64,000 nt of DNA from Mycobacterium sp. URHB0044 (lineage in GTDB: Bacteria; Actinomycetota; Actinomycetes; Mycobacteriales; Mycobacteriaceae). Both the position numbers and the translations under genes were made by a program. The notes beneath the pieces are model-generated. The model searched no databases. It was not told the DNA's origin and saw only the letters and a program-made list of their open reading frames with translations. Location of the stretch: positions 62,001-126,000 of the forward strand of contig NZ_JIAW01000006.1 in the NCBI RefSeq assembly GCF_000620625.1. The letters are read 5' to 3'. Numbering within the stretch: position 1 is the first letter of the stretch; every line of letters starts with the position of its first letter. This document shows, piece by piece, positions 62,859-64,000 of the stretch.

Positions 62859-64000
62859 ATGCCCGAAGCCGTCATCGTCTCGACCGCCCGCTCGCCGATC
62901 GGCCGCGCCTTCAAGGGTTCGCTGGCATCCATCCGGCCCGACGACCTGGCCACCCAGATGGTGCGGGCGGCGCTGGACAAGGTGCCCTCCCTCGACCCGC
63001 ATGACATCGACGACCTGATCATGGGCTGCGGCCAGCCGGCAGGCGAGTCGGGCTTCAACATCGGCCGCACCGTCGCCGTGCAGCTCGGCTACGACTTCCT
63101 GCCTGGCACGACGGTCAACCGGTACTGCTCGTCGTCGCTGCAGACCACCCGGATGGCGTTCCACGCGATCAAGGCCGGCGAGGGCGACGTGTTCATCTCC
63201 GCAGGCGTCGAGACGGTGTCCCGCTTCGGCAAGGGCAACGCCGACTCGTGGCCCGACACCAAGAATCCGCTGTACGACGAGGCAGGCAAGCGTTCGGAGG
63301 CAGCCTCGGCCGGCGCCGACGAATGGCACGACCCGCGCAACGACGGCAACATCCCCGACGTCTACATCGCGATGGGCCAGACCGCCGAGAACGTCGTGCT
63401 GAAGACCGGCATCAGCCGCGAGGACCAGGACCGCTGGGGCGTGCGGAGCCAGAACCGCGCCGAGGAGGCCATCAAGAACGGCTTCTTCGACCGCGAGATC
63501 GTGCCCGTGACGCTGCCCGACGGGACCGTCGTGTCCAAGGACGACGGCCCGCGTGCAGGCACCACCTACGAGGCGATCAGCCAGCTCAAGCCGGTGTTCC
63601 GGCCGAACGGCACGGTCACCGCGGGCAACGCGTGTCCGCTCAACGACGGCGCCGCGGCGCTGGTCATCATGAGCGACACCAAGGCCAAGGAGCTCGGCCT
63701 GACGCCGTTGGCGCGCATCGTGTCCACGGGTGTGTCGGGGCTGTCGCCGGAGATCATGGGTCTTGGGCCCATCGAGGCGATCAAGAAGGCGCTGGCGAAG
63801 GCGGGCAAGCAGATCTCCGACATCGACCTCGTCGAGATCAACGAGGCGTTCGCCGTTCAGGTGATCGGCTCGGCGCGCGAACTCGGCATCGACGAGGACA
63901 AGCTGAACGTGTCCGGTGGCGCGATCGCCTTGGGTCATCCGTTCGGCATGACGGGCGCCCGCATCACCGCGACGCTGCTGAACAACCTTGCCACGCATGA
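62859..64000 (+). CDS. fadA3: acetyl-CoA acetyltransferase FadA3, C terminus beyond window
   Basis: About 380 codons present without a stop before the edge. ATG 62859 with AGGGAG upstream. Thiolase fold: Cys90 nucleophile (NRYCSSSLQTTRMA), the NEAFAVQVIGSA motif and GHPFGMTGARI with the His. The second catalytic Cys would lie beyond the window. Homologous to Rv1074c; degrades or builds acetoacetyl-CoA-type thioesters in beta-oxidation. Follows the SGNH gene by 45 nt and may share its transcript. Confidence 0.93.
   Translation, partial: MPEAVIVSTARSPIGRAFKGSLASIRPDDLATQMVRAALDKVPSLDPHDIDDLIMGCGQPAGESGFNIGRTVAVQLGYDFLPGTTVNRYCSSSLQTTRMAFHAIKAGEGDVFISAGVETVSRFGKGNADSWPDTKNPLYDEAGKRSEAASAGADEWHDPRNDGNIPDVYIAMGQTAENVVLKTGISREDQDRWGVRSQNRAEEAIKNGFFDREIVPVTLPDGTVVSKDDGPRAGTTYEAISQLKPVFRPNGTVTAGNACPLNDGAAALVIMSDTKAKELGLTPLARIVSTGVSGLSPEIMGLGPIEAIKKALAKAGKQISDIDLVEINEAFAVQVIGSARELGIDEDKLNVSGGAIALGHPFGMTGARITATLLNNLATH

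Noticed and set aside
62859..64000. Apparent lack of a stop codon in fadA3
   Set aside because: The window edge cuts the gene; not a frameshift.

Overview
The window is 64 kb of high-GC actinobacterial DNA. The stretch from about 18.8 kb to the right end follows, in inverted order, the Mycobacterium tuberculosis neighbourhood from about Rv1112 (ychF) to Rv1074c (fadA3). Together with an Mce operon, mycothiol amidase (mca), DesA2, PhoH2 with an upstream small ORF, and proline-rich antigen paralogues, this points to a mycobacterium, probably an environmental Mycolicibacterium-type species. There are no rRNA or tRNA genes, insertion sequences, prophage genes or CRISPR arrays.

Left part (1-18.7 kb), accessory. 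It opens with the 5' half of an mce operon on the minus strand: two YrbE permeases, MceA, MceB and the first codons of MceC. Next come a VOC-fold protein and a translationally coupled pair: an alpha/beta hydrolase and a 975-residue fusion of an APH-type kinase, a decayed M23-like barrel and a class III aminotransferase. Then follow a membrane protein, a lipocalin-like protein, a membrane-anchored double SMI1/KNR4 protein, a class III nucleotide cyclase, an unlisted 53-residue membrane protein, a papain-like YiiX-type protein, an LpqH-like lipoprotein with a serine beta-lactamase-like lipoprotein, another hydrolase, an HNH protein, an NTF2-fold protein and a methyltransferase.

Middle part (18.8-45 kb). 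Conserved housekeeping genes are ychF, ispH, xseA/xseB, glpX, fum, phoH2, desA2, glyA and coaA. A 3-beta-hydroxysteroid dehydrogenase has an exact KstR operator over its apparent -35 region and looks leaderless. Inserted among these is a sulfatase / HAD phosphatase / formylglycine-generating enzyme cassette (26.0-29.5 kb), which encodes a sulfatase next to a probable activator. A TetR gene diverges from an SDR gene with two matching operators between them. The glyA gene is the long form with a 31-residue insertion.

Right part (45-64 kb). Here lie two tandem four-helix membrane proteins, a larger membrane protein, a short-chain cis-prenyltransferase, a hemolysin III family protein, a ketosteroid-isomerase-like protein lacking one catalytic Asp, a DUF255 thioredoxin-fold protein, mca, greA with a structured leader, a GPP34 protein, metB and cbs (transsulfuration), an acyl-CoA dehydrogenase, three tandem RDD proteins (two with proline-rich N termini), LipU, an SGNH esterase and the start of fadA3, which runs off the window.

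A recurring non-coding theme is a set of long imperfect inverted repeats between genes (9.4, 18.7, 28.6, 34.7, 37.3, 45.1 and 49.2 kb). Most sit just past gene ends. Two are sister copies of one sequence and the others share only the architecture.
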